A DNA stretch of 6,084 nucleotides, taken from NCBI GenBank assembly GCA_050945315.1, contig JBMNSS010000158.1, positions 1-6,084 of the forward strand, written 5' to 3'. Under the pieces are notes generated by a model. The model made no database searches. It was not told the origin of the DNA and saw only the letters and a program-made list of their open reading frames with translations. This DNA is from DTU080 sp050945315 (GTDB taxonomy: Bacteria > Bacillota > Limnochordia > DTU080). Position numbers and translations under genes: made by a program. The number at the start of each line of letters is the position of its first letter. Within the stretch, counting starts at the first letter, position 1. Below are positions 5,107 to 6,084 of the stretch, one piece after another.

Positions 5107-6084
5107 TCAAGCGCGGCCGAATCTCCTTTCCAGTTCCTTTCGATCTATAGCGATCATGATCGGACGACCGTGGGGGCAGGCAAATGGATTGGCGGTCCTG
5201 GCCAATTGACTCAATAAAGCCCGTTGGGCGACCAATTCAAGGTGTCGGCCCGCTTTGAGGGCCGCCTTGCAGGCTATCATGGCCGCCGCTCGTTCACGAC
5301 GTCCGTCACCGCCTTCGTTCCACATGGAGACGATTTCAACGAGCAATTCGGACAAGCCGACTTCGTCAGGCTTATCGCTTACCTCGAGTGGAGTTGAGCG
5401 CAGGACGTATGTTGATCCGCCAAATGATTCCAGGGCAAAGCCCATATCCGACAGATCTTGACGCCTGCTGTCTATCATCGCCGCTTCCGAGGGTGTGAAG
5501 GTCAGTGTCAGAGGTGACAATAGCATCTGAGCCGCAGAGCTCGTAGGACGGGCGAGAACGCTCTCGTACAGGATGCGTTCATGTGCCACATGCTGATCGA
5601 TCAGCCACAAGCCATAGGGAGTGGCCACGGCGATGAATGTGTTCAGAACCTGTCCCATTGGTGATGCTTGGGAGAGGAATCGTCTGACCGCCTCCGCCTC
5701 AGGCGGAGTCTCTTCTGCGGCAAGGGGAGCGCGCATGTGGTTTAAGAGCTCTTGCTTATCGGCACCGGCATCCGTGGTCGGTTTAAGGTTGGCCAACAGC
5801 GGCGGCGTGCTATGTACTTCCTCTTCCTTGTTGTTCGGCTCTGGCTCCTTGACGAGATCAGCTTCCAGAGTATTGGCCGATGAGGCCCACGTCCGATGTC
5901 TCTGGGAAGATGCCGGTTTTTTCGCCGGTGACAGGCGAGGCATCAGATTGGAGCCCTGAAGAGCCGCTCGTACGGCCAACATCACTTCTCTGAACATCTC
6001 GCTGTCGTTACGAAAGCGCACTTGTGTCTTGGCCGGATGCACATTGACATCGACGAGAGTAGGATCTACCTCCAAATGCAGTAC
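5107..6084 (-). CDS. mutL: DNA mismatch repair protein MutL, C-terminal part, 5'-truncated
   Basis: MutL couples MutS mismatch recognition to strand incision. The window holds about 325 C-terminal residues; the frame is open to the right edge, so some 280-300 N-terminal residues (GHKL ATPase) lie outside. It begins with the end of the transducer domain, VDVNVHPAK near 6022-6048 followed by VRF. A polar, variable linker follows (about 5680-5945), then the dimerisation/endonuclease domain starting at SPMGQVLNTFIAV. Endonuclease motifs are present: DQHVAHERILYE (5563-5598, DQHA(X)2E(X)4E with Val for Ala), ACKAALKAG (around 5248-5274) and CPHGRP (5161-5178). QMLLSP (5512-5529) sits where B. subtilis MutL has its beta-clamp-binding QEMIVP. 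It is therefore an incision-competent Gram-positive-type MutL, unlike E. coli MutL. It is the first visible gene of the minus-strand string. Confidence 0.97.
   Translation of the reverse strand, partial: VLHLEVDPTLVDVNVHPAKTQVRFRNDSEMFREVMLAVRAALQGSNLMPRLSPAKKPASSQRHRTWASSANTLEADLVKEPEPNNKEEEVHSTPPLLANLKPTTDAGADKQELLNHMRAPLAAEETPPEAEAVRRFLSQASPMGQVLNTFIAVATPYGLWLIDQHVAHERILYESVLARPTSSAAQMLLSPLTLTFTPSEAAMIDSRRQDLSDMGFALESFGGSTYVLRSTPLEVSDKPDEVGLSELLVEIVSMWNEGGDGRRERAAAMIACKAALKAGRHLELVAQRALLSQLARTANPFACPHGRPIMIAIDRKELERRFGRA
5692..5708. repeat. 8-bp perfect inverted repeat in the mutL linker
   Basis: CTCCGCCT and AGGCGGAG face each other around a single base inside the variable linker of mutL. 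Nothing else nearby suggests a terminator (no T run) or an insertion site, and the coding frame is intact. It may be chance in a Pro/Glu/Ala-rich stretch. Confidence 0.35.

Noticed and set aside
5621..5959. 112-codon plus-strand open frame in the mutL linker region
   Set aside because: Antisense to mutL in a stretch where stop codons are rare by composition; no motif or ribosome site.

Overview
The window (about 55% GC by eye) looks like a chromosomal segment from an endospore-forming member of the Bacillota (Firmicutes). The clearest indicator is spoVK, a sporulation AAA+ ATPase gene, lying in a mutL–miaA neighbourhood like that of bacilli. The meso-diaminopimelate dehydrogenase resembles the short 'type II' form that I recall from Symbiobacterium thermophilum. 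A Symbiobacterium-, Sulfobacillus- or Alicyclobacillaceae-like host is plausible, but the species cannot be fixed from the sequence alone. No mobile element, CRISPR array, tRNA or rRNA was seen.

Layout. Bases 2-781 (+ strand) hold the 3' part of ddh, running in from the left edge. Everything else is on the minus strand and reads from the right edge leftwards as one tight gene string: mutL (5107-6084, 5' end cut off by the window), an RsmJ-like class I SAM-dependent methyltransferase (4276-5094), miaA (3290-4279), spoVK (2210-3211, or up to 3277), a small Era/TrmE-type GTPase (1605-2216), a UbiA-like polytopic membrane protein (974-1624) and a small glycine-zipper membrane protein (729-977). 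Neighbouring genes overlap by 4-20 nt or are separated by 12-78 nt, so they are probably cotranscribed and several are translationally coupled. The last small gene runs tail-to-tail into the 3' end of ddh, and no clear terminator is visible between them. There is no gene-free stretch longer than 300 bases.

Functional reading. The upstream half of the minus-strand string (mutL, methyltransferase, miaA) is nucleic-acid maintenance and modification: mismatch-repair endonuclease, probable RNA methyltransferase, tRNA i6A37 synthesis. The downstream half (spoVK, GTPase, UbiA-like, glycine-zipper protein) is less ordinary. A sporulation ATPase is followed by three small coupled genes, two of them membrane proteins, whose joint role I do not recognise. 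A palindrome just inside or upstream of spoVK may mark an internal, sporulation-controlled promoter for that downstream block. No hfq is present between miaA and spoVK, unlike the arrangement in Bacillus. The most interesting part of the window is the GTPase / UbiA-like / glycine-zipper trio at 729-2216.
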